DNA of 64,000 nucleotides, taken from the NCBI GenBank assembly GCA_963840925.1, contig CAWJAY010000030.1, positions 62,001 to 126,000 on the forward strand, in the 5' to 3' direction. The notes beneath the pieces were generated by a model, which was given only the letters and a program-made list of their open reading frames with translations, had not been told where the DNA came from and did no database searches. Positions 18,430 to 28,887 of this stretch are shown one piece after another. Every line of letters begins with the position of its first letter. Position 1 is the stretch's first letter. This DNA comes from DATAOG01 sp963840925 (GTDB lineage: Bacteria; Pseudomonadota; Alphaproteobacteria; Geminicoccales; Geminicoccaceae). The position numbers and the translations under genes are program-made.

Positions 18430-19197
18430 CCTGGAGCCCGGAGCGGTATCTCGCGTTCGGCGACCACCGGACCCGGCCGGCGGTCGATCTGCTGGCGCGG
18501 GTCCCGCTGTCAGCGCCGGCGCGGGTCGCGGATCTGGGCTGCGGGCCCGGCAACTCGACCGCGCTGCTGGTGGCGCGCTGGCCCGCAGGCGGAGGTCCTG
18601 GGGCTCGACAGCTCGGCCGCGATGCTGGCCAAGGCCCGCGCGAGCGGCCTGCGCGGCGAGCTGGCTCGAGGCCGACATCGCCCGCTGGACGCCGGCCGCC
18701 CCGTTCGACGTCGTCTTCGCCAACGCCGTGCTGCAATGGCTGCCGGACCACGCGGCGCTGCTGCCGCGGCTGCTCGGGCATCTCCGGCCGGGCGGCGTGC
18801 TCGCGGTCCAGATGCCGCGCAATTTCGGCGCGCCCTCGCATGCGCTGCTGCGCGCGGTCGCCGAGGCGGGGCCCTGGGCCCGGCGGCTGCGCCCGTTGCT
18901 GCCGGCCGAGCCGGTCGGCGCGCCCGCCTGGTACTACGATCTGCTGGCGCCGCTCGCGGCCGGCCTCGACATCTGGGAGACCGAGTACCTCCAGGTGCTG
19001 GAGGGCGAGGACCCGGTGCTGGCCTGGACCCGGTCGACGGCGCTCCGCCCGGTCCAGGCGGCGCTGGATCAGGACGAGCTGCGTGCGTTCGAGGCGGACT
19101 ACCGGCGACGCCTGCGCGGCGCCTACCCAGGCGGCCGGACGGCCGCACGCTGTTCCCGTTCCGCCGCCTGTTCATCGTCGTATGCCGATCGGGCTGA
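18426..19197 (+). pseudogene. tam: trans-aconitate 2-methyltransferase-like SAM methyltransferase, frameshifted
   Basis: The product starts TWSPERYLAFGDHRTRPAVD and has the SAM-binding VADLGCGPGNSTALL motif, both typical of Tam. Family pieces follow in shifted frames: EADIARWTP, FDVVFANAVLQWLPDH, and a C-terminus RTLFPFRRLFIVVCRSG. Frameshifts lie near 18590-18600, 18655-18670 and 19130. Tam methylates trans-aconitate, an inhibitor of aconitase. Total length (about 257 codons) is normal. All three lesions are single-base changes in GC-rich runs, so sequence error is plausible. Confidence 0.75.
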
Positions 19198-19538
19198 AGC
19201 GCGCCTACGACCCGCCTGCCGAGAGCGACGGCTACCGCGCGCTCGTCGACCGGGTCTGGCCACGCGGGATCACGAAGGATGCGCTCATGCTCGACGCTTG
19301 GCTCAAGGACGTGGCGCCGAGCCCGACGCTGCGCAAGTGGTTCGCCCATGATCCGGAGAAGTGGGAAAAATTCCGCGAGCGCTACTTTCGCGAGCTGGAC
19401 GGGCAGGGGCCGGCGATCGAGGACCTCGCGAGACGGGCGGGCGAGGGCCGCCTCACGCTGGTCTTCGCCGCCAAGGACAGCGAGCGCAACAACGCGGTGG
19501 CACTCAAGGACTACCTGGAACGGCGCTTGCGGCGCTGA
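19182..19538 (+). CDS. DUF488 family protein
   Basis: A 118-residue intact DUF488 (YeaO-like) protein. Characteristic motifs are KRAYDPPAESDGYRALVDRV, WPRGITKDAL, WFAHDPEKWEKFRERYFREL and LVFAAKDSERNNAVALKDYL. The ATG at 19182 overlaps the end of the tam-like gene by 16 bases, which implies translational coupling. The biochemical function of DUF488 is not established. The 3' end overlaps the convergent cyclophilin gene by 28 bases. Confidence 0.85.
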   Translation: MPIGLKRAYDPPAESDGYRALVDRVWPRGITKDALMLDAWLKDVAPSPTLRKWFAHDPEKWEKFRERYFRELDGQGPAIEDLARRAGEGRLTLVFAAKDSERNNAVALKDYLERRLRR

Positions 19539-20086
19539 GCGTACCCCGGCCGCTCACTGGGCGTCGGCGGCAGGCCGCATCTGACGATCTTGTCCGGCGT
19601 GCCCGGCGGCTCGCCCTTGGCGATCTGATCGACGTACTGCATGCCATCGACCACCTGGCCCCAGACCGTGTACTGGCCGTTCAGATGCGGGGCCGGCGCG
19701 AACATGATGAAGAACTGGCTGTTGGCGCTGTTCGGCTCCATGGTCCTGGCCATGCCGAGCGTGCCGCGCGCGAACGGCTCGGCGGAGAACTCGGCCGGCA
19801 GGTCGGGCTTGTCGGAGCCGCCGCGCCCGGTGCCGGTCGGATCGCCGGTCTGGGCCATGAAGCCATCGATCACCCGATGGAAGGTGATGCCGTCGTAGAA
19901 GCCGGCCCGCGCCAGCTCCTTGATCCGGGCGACGTGCTTGGGCGCAAGGTCCGGGCGCAGCTCGATCACGACGCGGCCGGCCGGGAGGTCCAGATAGAGC
20001 GTGTTCTCGAGGTCCTGGCCGTTGGCGGCGCTGGCGAGGGTCATGGCGAGGACGAGGCTCCCGAGCAGACGTGCGATCTTGTGCAT
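19511..20086 (-). CDS. periplasmic cyclophilin-type peptidyl-prolyl isomerase
   Basis: A 191-residue protein. An N-terminal signal peptide (IARLLGSLVLAMTLASAANG) is followed by the cyclophilin domain, with FYDGITFHRVIDGFMAQTGD, the catalytic Arg in FHR, GTLGMART, NSANSQFFIMFAPAPHLNGQ and WGQVVDGM. It would catalyse proline isomerisation during folding of exported proteins. The C-terminus is extended by basic residues (QRRKRRSR). Its 3' end overlaps the DUF488 gene tail to tail. Confidence 0.92.
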   Translation of the reverse strand: MHKIARLLGSLVLAMTLASAANGQDLENTLYLDLPAGRVVIELRPDLAPKHVARIKELARAGFYDGITFHRVIDGFMAQTGDPTGTGRGGSDKPDLPAEFSAEPFARGTLGMARTMEPNSANSQFFIMFAPAPHLNGQYTVWGQVVDGMQYVDQIAKGEPPGTPDKIVRCGLPPTPSERPGYAQRRKRRSR

Positions 20087-20200
20087 GGACGATGGCTCCT
20101 GTTCTTCCGGGTCGGATGGCCAGCGACCCTGCGCTCAGGCCCAGGCCTTCGACACGCTTCCGGGGCTGGCGTCAAGCCCGAATGTGCTAAATTGACCGTC

Positions 20201-21148
20201 ATGGCCACGCACGCTGAGCCGATCTACGCGACCGGCGCCGCCGGTGCCGGCGAGCGCGCGGCGCTGCTCGGCCTCACCGCCCGCTCCGATCTGAAGGGGC
20301 TCGCTCAGCTCGGCCTGCACCTGCTGGCGCTGCTCGCAACCGGCGCCGCGGTCGCAAGTGGTACAGGGCCCCTGGCTCGCCCCGGCGCTGCTGGTCCACG
20401 GCATCGTGCTCGTCTTCCTGTTCGCGCCGCTGCACGAGGCGGTCCACCGCACCGCGTTCCGCAGCCGCCGGCTGAACGATGCGGTCGCCTGGATCTGCGG
20501 CGCGGTGCTGCTGCTGCCGCCCGGCTATTTCCGCGCGTTTCACTTCACCCACCACCGCTACACCCAGGACCCGGCGCGCGATCCGGAGCTGGCGGTGCCC
20601 AAGCCCGCCTCGCTTGGCGGCTACCTCTGGCAGGTCTCAGGCCTGCCCTATTGGCGCGAGCGGATTGCCGACCACGCTTCGCCACGCGCTCGGGCGAGCG
20701 GGAGAACCGTTCATCGCCCCGCACGCCCGGCCGCGGATCGTACGCGAGGCGCGCCTGCTGCTCGGCGTCTACGCCGCTGCTCGCGCTCGCCTCGATCGTC
20801 GCCGGCAGCGAGGCGCTGCTCTGTCTTCTGGCTGGTGCCCGCGCTGCTCGGCCAGCCGTTGCTGCGCATGTACCTGCTCGCCGAGCACACCGGCTGTCCC
20901 TGGTCCCGGCGATGCTCGAGAACTCGCGGACCACCCGCAGCACAGCGCTGGTCCGGCGGCTCGCCTGGAACATGCCCTACCACGCCGAGCATCACGCCCA
21001 CCCGGCGCTGCCGTTCCACGCGCTGCCGGCGGCGCACCGGCTGCTCGAGGCGCGGATCGCGGTCCAGGCCGACGGGCTACGTCGCGGTCCAGCGCGAGAT
21101 CCTAGGCGCCCTCGGCAGCGACCGTGGCCGCGATCGAACGTGGAAAAA
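20201..21148 (+). pseudogene. membrane fatty acid desaturase, frameshifted
   Basis: All three histidine boxes of di-iron membrane desaturases are present: HEAVH, HFTHHRY and HAEHHAHP. They lie in an order and spacing typical of a protein of about 310 residues with hydrophobic segments between them (LLVHGIVLVFLFAPL, AVAWICGAVLLLPPGYF). The reading frame changes at least four times (near 20350, 20690, 20770-20830, 20900 and 21080). The end is therefore approximate, set just before the convergent DksA-like gene. Such enzymes introduce double bonds into membrane lipid acyl chains or modify carotenoids. Confidence 0.7.
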
Positions 21149-21149
21149 G

Positions 21150-21506
21150 TCAGCGCTCGCCGGCGCGGGCGCAGGCGATGCAGAGCGGCGTGGTCGGGTC
21201 GAACTCCAGCCGCTCGAGCCCGATGTCCTCGCCGCAGCGCAGGCAGAAGCCGTAATCGCCGCTCGCAATCCGGCGCAGCGCGGCGTCGATCCGGTCGAGC
21301 TCGATCTGCCGGCGGCGCTCGGTCGCGACCGCCATCGCCTGCGCCTGCAGCTCGTCCATGCGCGACAGGCGGCCGGCCCCGGTCTGATCGAGCTCGACCG
21401 GCCGCGCCTCGCCGTGATGGCTCGCGGTCAGCTCCTCGAGCTCCACCCGCCGGGCCTCGAGCCGGGCCACGGTCTGGGCGAGATCCGCTGGGTTCGGATC
21501 GGACAT
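21150..21506 (-). CDS. DksA/TraR-type C4 zinc-finger protein
   Basis: A 118-residue intact protein. The N-terminal two thirds form a helical coiled-coil region (VARLEARRVELEELTASHHG and on to LDRIDAALRRIASGDYG). The C-terminal zinc finger is CLRC-x17-CIAC with the family signature YGFC-x-CGEDI. DksA/TraR proteins bind in the RNA polymerase secondary channel and modulate transcription. It lacks the extended DksA N-terminus, so it belongs to the shorter TraR-like group. Convergent with the desaturase gene. Confidence 0.88.
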   Translation of the reverse strand: MSDPNPADLAQTVARLEARRVELEELTASHHGEARPVELDQTGAGRLSRMDELQAQAMAVATERRRQIELDRIDAALRRIASGDYGFCLRCGEDIGLERLEFDPTTPLCIACARAGER

Positions 21507-21747
21507 TTTCCCACCATAGGACAGCCGCGCGCATTTGTCGCCATGCAGTTTCCCGCGCGCCCCGCGACCCGCCCGGCGCGCGGAGGGGTCACCTCATTCG
21601 CTGAAATAATCCTCGTCGACCTTCTTGTGGTCATGGACGGTGCGGGTGGGCACGCCGACCCCGTGTCAGATCATCAGGCGCGCGAGTGGAGGTCGTGACG
21701 AAGATCCCCTTGGTCAGACCAGGCCATATCGCCCGTCGCTAAGCACT
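21507..21747. other. gap on the downstream flank of the ApeA-like gene
   Basis: No gene is supported here. A short minus-strand frame ending at a TGA at 21594-21596 (VPTRTVHDHKKVDEDYFSE) looks protein-like but is closed by a stop 23 codons upstream, so it may be the tail of a gene cut when the AT-richer block arrived. Confidence 0.3.
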
Positions 21748-23202
21748 TCATAGTAGCACGTGCGCTCCGTTCCGGCCGCAACAGATATCAATTGCCTTCT
21801 TCGCGGCTTCTTCGGATAACCCCAATTCGTGCAGGAGACAGCTATCTAATAGCACCTTTGCTCGAGCGGTCGATCTCCACAAATTAATGTCTACGAAATC
21901 CACTTCCGATATCGCATTGTCATAATGCGTAAACTTGTTCCTCAGATCGACAATTTGATTTACCGTTTCGTCGCCATTCTCAAAGGCAAAAGCTATTACG
22001 TTTTTTCTGCGCCGAACGAGAGTTCTCAGCCTCTTTCTTAAGCTATATTCATTGAGGTACTTCAATCCAGATATGATTCGGCTACGATAAGCCAGATCTA
22101 TGTCTGACGGAATGGCCTGAACGAGTTTACACAAAAGACCACCGCGGAAAGTCGTTCTACCCTCATACTCGCCACCAATCATCCTACGGTGATAGGCTTC
22201 CAGCGCCTGCGTGATAAGGAGAAATTCCACGAACTTTTGGTTCATACGCCCTGAGAGCGTCGATAAATATAAACCAACAACCGGCTCCAACTTAGCGTAA
22301 TGCAACCACCACTTGCGCAACATATTTAAAACTGTCGGCACTCCTTCGGCAATATATGTGTCAATCAACTTCGCATCGCCACCGGCTCTCGATCCGGTAG
22401 AAGCGTTTCCATTATCAACTAAATAGCGTCTTACGAATGTTACCCAGCGAGGTGAACGATTTCGCCTCGGCGATAAGTGTTTACAGGGGCGGCATAGCAA
22501 AACGACATCACTGGGAAACGTCACGATTTGAAGGCAGAAAGATAGGAAGGTCTGTATCTTGGTAATATGTCTTTTGCACTCATCTAGAGAGATCGGAGCG
22601 CGGTAACGAAGCTCAAGGCGAGTCAATTGTTTAAAGGTTATTTCTTCTTGATTTAATAACAACCAATGTTGCTTTAACTGGCACTGTAAGTACAGTGCAA
22701 CGTTATCATCTAATTGGACTGCCTCGATCCGTGGTGGCTCAAATCGCAGCTTTATTTTTCTGTGCGGACGCGTGCCTATCTTCAATGCATCCAGTCGAAA
22801 TATTTCGTGAATGTGATCTGCATGGAAAACTACGCGTTCACCAAGAGGTGCGGTTCTATCGACGATGTGGATACCGTACAGAAGCTCATGCACCTGAACA
22901 TGGCCATAGTGCCAGCAACGCATATCCGCGGTGCCAATACCGACTGCTTCCGAGCCGACGCTGATGTGGCCGAACACCGTGACTGGTGTAGGACGTAGGT
23001 GCAGGACTTCGGCGTGGAAGGGAACATTTTCGTCAGCGTACAGCGAGAGCAGCTCCGTGCCACCTTCATCAAGCGTGAGTTCGCATCGGCCGTCACGTTG
23101 GATCGTGAGTTTGCCGGGGGCTTTCTCATCCTCGTGACCGGCACGCCAACAGTCGCCTCGAAGAGCTTTGCCGTAGCTTGGGTGATAGGATTCGGTCGGC
23201 AT
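21748..23202 (-). CDS. apeA: ApeA-like HEPN-domain anti-phage defence protein
   Basis: A 484-residue intact protein whose codon use and base composition are clearly AT-richer than every neighbour. The N-terminal half resembles the ApeA N-terminal domain (beta-rich; GKLTIQRDGRCELTLDEGG, then HISVGSEAVGIGTADM). The C-terminal part is all-helical and carries the HEPN RNase motif R-x4-H in VDLRNKFTHYD (Arg421, His426), preceded by FLLITQALEAYHRRMIGG, typical of ApeA-type HEPN domains. ApeA proteins are single-gene anti-phage systems thought to cleave RNA on infection and halt growth. The frame stays open upstream of the ATG, so an earlier non-ATG start cannot be excluded. No partner gene is seen. 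Confidence 0.75.
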   Translation of the reverse strand: MPTESYHPSYGKALRGDCWRAGHEDEKAPGKLTIQRDGRCELTLDEGGTELLSLYADENVPFHAEVLHLRPTPVTVFGHISVGSEAVGIGTADMRCWHYGHVQVHELLYGIHIVDRTAPLGERVVFHADHIHEIFRLDALKIGTRPHRKIKLRFEPPRIEAVQLDDNVALYLQCQLKQHWLLLNQEEITFKQLTRLELRYRAPISLDECKRHITKIQTFLSFCLQIVTFPSDVVLLCRPCKHLSPRRNRSPRWVTFVRRYLVDNGNASTGSRAGGDAKLIDTYIAEGVPTVLNMLRKWWLHYAKLEPVVGLYLSTLSGRMNQKFVEFLLITQALEAYHRRMIGGEYEGRTTFRGGLLCKLVQAIPSDIDLAYRSRIISGLKYLNEYSLRKRLRTLVRRRKNVIAFAFENGDETVNQIVDLRNKFTHYDNAISEVDFVDINLWRSTARAKVLLDSCLLHELGLSEEAAKKAIDICCGRNGAHVLL

Positions 23203-23243
23203 TGGTCCAGCCCGCGATACGAGATGGCGTCCTGGCGTCCAGA

Positions 23244-23510
23244 TCAGCCGGATCTCGGCGGCGGCAGCTCGTGCTCGGTGCCCCAGGAGTCGAGCCAGCG
23301 GGTGACTTCGCCGTCAGGGAAGACCCGACCGGCCTTTGCATCGGCCAGTCCCTCGCGAATCTTCTCGAGCTGTCGCTCCTGCTCGTCGAGGTAAGCCACG
23401 ATGGCCTGCGCGACGAGCTTGGACTGGCTCACCGAGGCGCTCTTCGCAAGTCGGGCGAGCCGGGCCCCGATCTCGGCTGGCAAGCGCACGCTGAGGGTCG
23501 TTTCGGCCAT
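23244..23510 (-). CDS. RHH (CopG/ParD-like) antitoxin, orphan
   Basis: An 88-residue protein from ATG 23510. The ribbon-helix-helix region reads TTLSVRLPAEIGARLARLAK and then ASVSQSKLVAQAIVAYLDEQ, and the tail reads VTRWLDSWGTEHELPPP, as in CopG-type antitoxins paired with RelE/ParE toxins. No toxin follows: only about 40 bases separate it from the ApeA-like gene. A frame overlapping its stop encodes IRLIWTPG, which resembles the first strand of a ParE toxin, but it then reads straight into the ApeA-like gene. The toxin was probably lost when the ApeA block inserted. Confidence 0.7.
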   Translation of the reverse strand: MAETTLSVRLPAEIGARLARLAKSASVSQSKLVAQAIVAYLDEQERQLEKIREGLADAKAGRVFPDGEVTRWLDSWGTEHELPPPRSG

Positions 23511-23565
23511 GAACTGCGTTCCGGCACTGCTCAATCGTCCAAGATAGCAGAAGAAGCTGGCGGCA

Positions 23566-25008
<1,443 letters not shown>

Positions 25009-25037
<29 letters not shown>

Positions 25038-26521
25038 GCCCGAGCCCCTCGGTGGAAAAAGGGCGGGCGGCATCGAAGCCCGCGGCCGCCTCGAGCACGG
25101 CCGCGGCGCGCAGCAGGGTCGCCTCGTCGAACGGCCGCCCGATCAGCTGCAGCCCGAGCGGCAGGCCGTCGGCCGACAGGCCCGCCGGCACCGAGATCCC
25201 GGGCAGGCCGGCGAGGTTCGCCGGCACCGTGAACACGTCGTTCAGCTACATCGCGACCGGATCGTCCATCTTGTCGCCGATCCGGAAGGCGGCCGTAGGG
25301 GTCGCCGGCGTCAGCATCAGGTCGACCCGTTCGAAAGCCGCCTTGAAATCGTCCAGGATCGCGTCCGGACCTGCTGCGCCTTGAGGTAATAGGCGTCGTA
25401 GTAGCCGGCCGAGAGCACGTAGGTGCCGATCATGACGCGCCGGCGCACCTCCTGCGCCGAAGCCCTCCGCCCTGGTCCTGGCGTAGGTCTCGATCAGGTC
25501 CTTGCCCTCGACCCGGAGCCCATAGCGCATGCCGTCGTAGCGGGCGAGGTTGGATGACGCCTCGGCCGGGTTGACGATGTAGTAGGCCGGCAGCGCGTAC
25601 TTGGTGTGCGGCAGGCTGACTTCGCGGATTGCGCAGCCGGCGCTTTGCAGCCAGGCCGACGCCCTGCTGCCACAGCCGGTCGATCTCGGGCGGCGAGCCT
25701 TCGATCTGGTATTCCTTGGGGATGCCGATCCTGAGGCCGCGGGCGTCGCCGGTCAGCGCCGCCTCGAGGTCGGGCAGCGCGAGGTCGGCGCTGGTGCTGT
25801 CGTTCGGGTCGTAGCCGGCCATCTGCTGCAGCAGCAGCGCGCAGTCCTTGACCGTCCGGGTCAGCGGCCCGGCCTGATCGAGCGAGCTCGCGAACGCGAC
25901 GATGCCAAAGCGCGAGCAGCGGCCGTAGGTCGGCTTCATGCCGACGATGCCGCAGAGCGAAGCCGGCTGGCGGATCGAGCCGCCGGTATCGGTGCCAGTG
26001 GCGCCCAGGCACAGTTCCGCCGCGACCGCCGCGGCCGAGCCGCCGGAGCTGCCGCCGGGACCCGCGGCGCCGCGGCGCCAGGTTCAGTCCAAGGATTGAC
26101 CGCCGGTCCGAAGTAGCTGGTAATGTTGGACGAGCCCATCGCAAACTCATCCAGGTTGGTCTTACCGAGCAGGACCGCGCCCGCCCGCCACAGGTTGGCC
26201 GTGACAGTCGATTCGTACGGCGGCACGAAGCCTTCGCAGGATCCGCGAGCCCGCGGTCGTCCTGATGCCCGCGGGTGCAGAACAGATCCTTGATCGCCAG
26301 CGGGATGCCCTCGAGCGGCCGGGGCTCGCCGCGGGCCAGGCGCCGGTCGGACTCGGCCGCCATCTCGAGCGCCCGCTCGGGGGTTTCGGTCACGAACGCG
26401 TTCAGCGCGCGCGCGGCCTCGATCGCCCCGATATGAGCCAGCGCCAGTTCGCGCGCCGAGAACTCTTTGGCCGCAGGCCCGCCCGCGCCGCGGCGAGCGT
26501 GAGCCGCGTCAGCGCGCTCAT
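25009..26521 (-). CDS. gatA: Asp/Glu-tRNA amidotransferase subunit A (disrupted frame)
   Basis: The glutaminyl-tRNA amidotransferase catalytic subunit, an amidase-signature enzyme. Visible parts are PLEGIPLAIKDLFCTRG (catalytic Lys), GKTNLDEFAMGSSNITSYFG, the GGSSGGS loop near 26035-26060, MKPTYGRCSRFGIVAFASSL, DQAGPLTRTVKDCALLLQ, and the C-terminal NLAGLPGISVPAGLSADGLP. The frame is broken by at least four indels between 25380 and 26270 and by an in-frame TAG at 25246-25248, where family members have a Tyr codon (VAMYLND). Its ATG overlaps the stop of gatC (ATGA at 26518-26521). The damage contrasts with its essential role. Confidence 0.85.
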
Positions 26522-26805
26522 TCGACCACTCTCGGGACCACGAAATAGCCGCCCTGGCGCTCGGGCGCGTTGCCCAGGATGTCCTCCGGCCGGCCGCCGT
26601 CGGTCACCCGGTCCTCGCGCCAGGCGAGCCGCATCGCGACCACGCTGGTCATCGGCGGCACGCCGTCCGTGTCGACTTCGTTCAGCTGCTCGATCCACTC
26701 CAGGATGCGCGACAGCTCGGCCGCGAGCGGCGCCCGCTCGGCCTCGGGCACCTCGATCCGGGCAAGCCGCGCGATCCGCGCGACGGTGGCCTCATCGAGC
26801 GACAT
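26518..26805 (-). CDS. gatC: Asp/Glu-tRNA amidotransferase subunit C
   Basis: A 95-residue intact GatC: SLDEATVARIARLARIEVPE at the start, then LSRILEWIEQLNEVDTDGV, PPMTSVVAMRLAWREDRVT and the C-terminal APERQGGYFVVPRVVE, all family signatures. GatC wraps around GatA and stabilises it. First gene of the gatC-gatA-gatB operon, overlapping gatA by four bases. The start at 26805 was chosen because MSLDEATV matches the usual N-terminus. Confidence 0.95.
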   Translation of the reverse strand: MSLDEATVARIARLARIEVPEAERAPLAAELSRILEWIEQLNEVDTDGVPPMTSVVAMRLAWREDRVTDGGRPEDILGNAPERQGGYFVVPRVVE

Positions 26806-26884
26806 CTGCGATGGTCCCCCCCAGCGCCGCGGCCGGCCCGGGCGCGGCCGGCCGGCGGCAAAACCGCGGCGGAAGCTACACGCC

Positions 26885-27400
26885 TTGCCGATCGCAAGCA
26901 ACCTCGAGGCCTGGCTCGCCACGCTCCAGGAGCCGGCCGCGCGCCGCCCGGGTCTGGTCGCGCTCGACGTCAGCCGGCGGGCGATCGGGGTCGCCGGGGC
27001 GGATGCCGGCTGGCGGCTCGCGACCCCGCTGGTCACGATCTGGCGCCGCGGCCCCGCGGCCGATCTTTTGCGACTTCAGGCCGTGCTCGGCGAGCGTGAG
27101 GGCGGCGCGCTGGTGATCGGCTGGCCGCTCAACATGGACGGCAGCGAGGGGCCTAGATGTCAGGCGGTCCGGGCGTTCGCCGAGCGCCTCGAGCGCGAGT
27201 TCGGCCTGCCGATCCTGCTCTGGGACGAGCGCCTCTCGACCTTCGCCGCCGGGCAGGCGGCCGACCAAGCAGGCCTGCGCGGCGAGAAGCGCGCCCAGCT
27301 GCTGGACGCGCTCGCCGCGGCCGCCATCCTTCAGGATGCGCTCGACGCCCTCGCCCGGCTTGACGGCAGGGCGGCGGCCGAGCGCCCGAAAGAGGCTTAG
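26885..27400 (+). CDS. ruvX: RuvX/YqgF-type pre-16S rRNA nuclease (Holliday junction resolvase-like)
   Basis: A 171-residue YqgF/RuvX-family protein. The RNase H-like motifs are LVALDVSRRAIGVAGAD (first Asp), GGALVIGWPLNMDG, and WDERLSTFAAGQA (second acidic site); the C-terminal helix contains ILQDALD. Family members mature the 16S rRNA 5' end. The best start is a TTG at 26885 with ggaag upstream; no in-frame ATG fits. Divergent from gatC with 79 bases between. The 3' end overlaps the convergent cold-shock gene by four bases. Confidence 0.9.
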   Translation: MPIASNLEAWLATLQEPAARRPGLVALDVSRRAIGVAGADAGWRLATPLVTIWRRGPAADLLRLQAVLGEREGGALVIGWPLNMDGSEGPRCQAVRAFAERLEREFGLPILLWDERLSTFAAGQAADQAGLRGEKRAQLLDALAAAAILQDALDALARLDGRAAAERPKEA

Positions 27401-27609
27401 TCGTTCGGCACCTTCAGCTGATCGGCCGAGGTCCGCCCGTCACGGCCGGGCACGACCTGGAACTCGATCCGCTGGCCCTCCTCGAGGGTCTCGAGCCCGG
27501 CCCGCTGCACTGCCGAGATGTGCACGAACACATCCTTGCCGCCGCTGTCGGGTTGAATGAAACCGAAACCCTTGGTCGGGTTGAACCACTTCACGGTGCC
27601 AACAGGCAT
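27397..27609 (-). CDS. cold-shock domain protein (CspA family)
   Basis: A 70-residue protein with both RNA-binding motifs, KGFGFI and DVFVHI, in the arrangement GTVKWFNPTKGFGFIQPD. Complete and standard length. It acts as an RNA chaperone. The start at 27609 has a strong gagaggag ribosome binding site. The roughly 180-base gap upstream contains no other gene and may hold a structured leader, as is common for csp genes. Confidence 0.95.
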   Translation of the reverse strand: MPVGTVKWFNPTKGFGFIQPDSGGKDVFVHISAVQRAGLETLEEGQRIEFQVVPGRDGRTSADQLKVPND

Positions 27610-27790
27610 AAACTCAGCTCCTCTCGGCGGCAGGCGCCTTCTCGGGGTCGTCGATGGCACAGGGCTCGTACCCTGCGTGGAACGGCGTCGGTCGCTGGCG
27701 GGAGGCAGTCTCTCGTGGCGGCGGCGCAATTCGAATACGGACTCTACTCGCTTTGTAGACAAATGTGAACTGGATCGTGAAGGCGCCGGC

Positions 27791-28246
27791 TCAACCCCAG
27801 TAGCGGCCACCGGCGCCGATCGCCGCGGTGACCAGGCCAAGGCAGAGGTTGACCAGGACGATGGTCCGGATCTGGCCGAGCTGGCGCGCGGCCGCAGCCG
27901 GGTCGCCCTGATCGAGCGCCCGCTGCAGCCGGCGCCAGGGGGCGAAGTAGAGGTGCAGGAACAGTGCCACCATGATCAGCCCGAGCGCATGCATCAGGTG
28001 CACGTGGATGCCGGCGCGGGCAAAACCGCCGAGGCCGAGCAGCAGCATGCCGTAGCCGCTCGCGAGCAGGCCAAGGATGCTCGCCCACACCCAGGGAAAA
28101 AACCGCGCGAACACGTCCCGCCAGAGCCCGAGGCGCGGCCCCGGCTCCAGCGGGCCCGTGGCCGGCCGGAGCACGACGTAGGCGAAGAACATGCCCCCGA
28201 CCCAGACGATCGCGCCGAGCACGTGGACCACGAGGCCGATGGTCAT
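27791..28246 (-). CDS. CopD-like integral membrane protein
   Basis: A 151-residue membrane protein with four predicted transmembrane helices: IGLVVHVLGAIVWVGGMFFA, ASILGLLASGYGMLLLGLGG, HALGLIMVALFLHLYF, and VLVNLCLGLVTAAIGAGG. The His-containing first helix (VHVLGAIVWVGG) is the signature of the CopD domain, seen in copper-related and haem-related membrane proteins. The start at ATG 28246 removes a long Arg/Ala-rich extension that lacks membrane features. Specific role unknown. Confidence 0.75.
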   Translation of the reverse strand: MTIGLVVHVLGAIVWVGGMFFAYVVLRPATGPLEPGPRLGLWRDVFARFFPWVWASILGLLASGYGMLLLGLGGFARAGIHVHLMHALGLIMVALFLHLYFAPWRRLQRALDQGDPAAAARQLGQIRTIVLVNLCLGLVTAAIGAGGRYWG

Positions 28247-28452
28247 CGCAAGAGACCGCCTTCCCGGTTGCAGATCGGCGGGCGAGCCGCCCTGGCCGCG
28301 CGCCGCAGCCTGGGCAAATGCTAGACCGGGCCGGCCGGCCCGCCAAGTCCGGCTGGCGCCGGCGCGCGAATGGCTGGACCTGATCGCCGGTTTCTGGTGA
28401 GATTGGCCGTTAGCGCATTGCGCGAGAGCGGACCTGAAAGGGGTCAAGCGCC

Positions 28453-28887
28453 ATGCTGATCGCCCAGATCCTTGCCGGCAAGGGCAGCGAGATCATCAGC
28501 ACGCGACCCGACGCGACGATCGCCTCGGTCGCGCGCCTCTTGAAGCAGAAGCGGATCGGCGCGCTGGTCGTGACCGATGCCGACGGCGGGCTGTGCGGCA
28601 TCATCTCCGAGCGCGACCTCGCGCGCGGTCTCGCCGACCACGGCGCCGGGCTGCTCGAGATGACGGTCGCCGAGCTGATGACCGCCAAGGTCGTGACCTG
28701 CTCGCCCGACGACGGGCTGGCGAGCCTGATGCAGACGATGACCGAGCGCCGCTTCCGCCATCTGCCGGTGGTCAAGGACGGCGAGCTGATCGGGATCATC
28801 AGCATCGGCGACGTGGTCAAGTACCGCCTGCAGGAGCTCGAGGCCGAGACCCACATGCTCCAGGACTATATCCACGGCGGCGCCTGA
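28453..28887 (+). CDS. tandem CBS-domain protein
   Basis: A 144-residue protein made of two CBS repeats. The first contains RPDATIASVARLLKQKRIGA and LCGIISERDLARGLADHG; the second VAELMTAKVVTCSPDDGLAS, RRFRHLPVVKDGELIGIISI and GDVVKYRLQE. Stand-alone CBS pairs of this length bind adenine nucleotides and act as energy or redox sensors for partner proteins. Standard length for alphaproteobacterial members. The ATG at 28453 follows a gaaagg ribosome binding site. Confidence 0.92.
   Translation: MLIAQILAGKGSEIISTRPDATIASVARLLKQKRIGALVVTDADGGLCGIISERDLARGLADHGAGLLEMTVAELMTAKVVTCSPDDGLASLMQTMTERRFRHLPVVKDGELIGIISIGDVVKYRLQELEAETHMLQDYIHGGA

Noticed and set aside
23126..23341. Intact ParE toxin downstream of the RHH antitoxin
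   Set aside because: Only an IRLIWTPG-like beginning is seen; it runs into the ApeA-like frame and has no start codon or rest of the fold.
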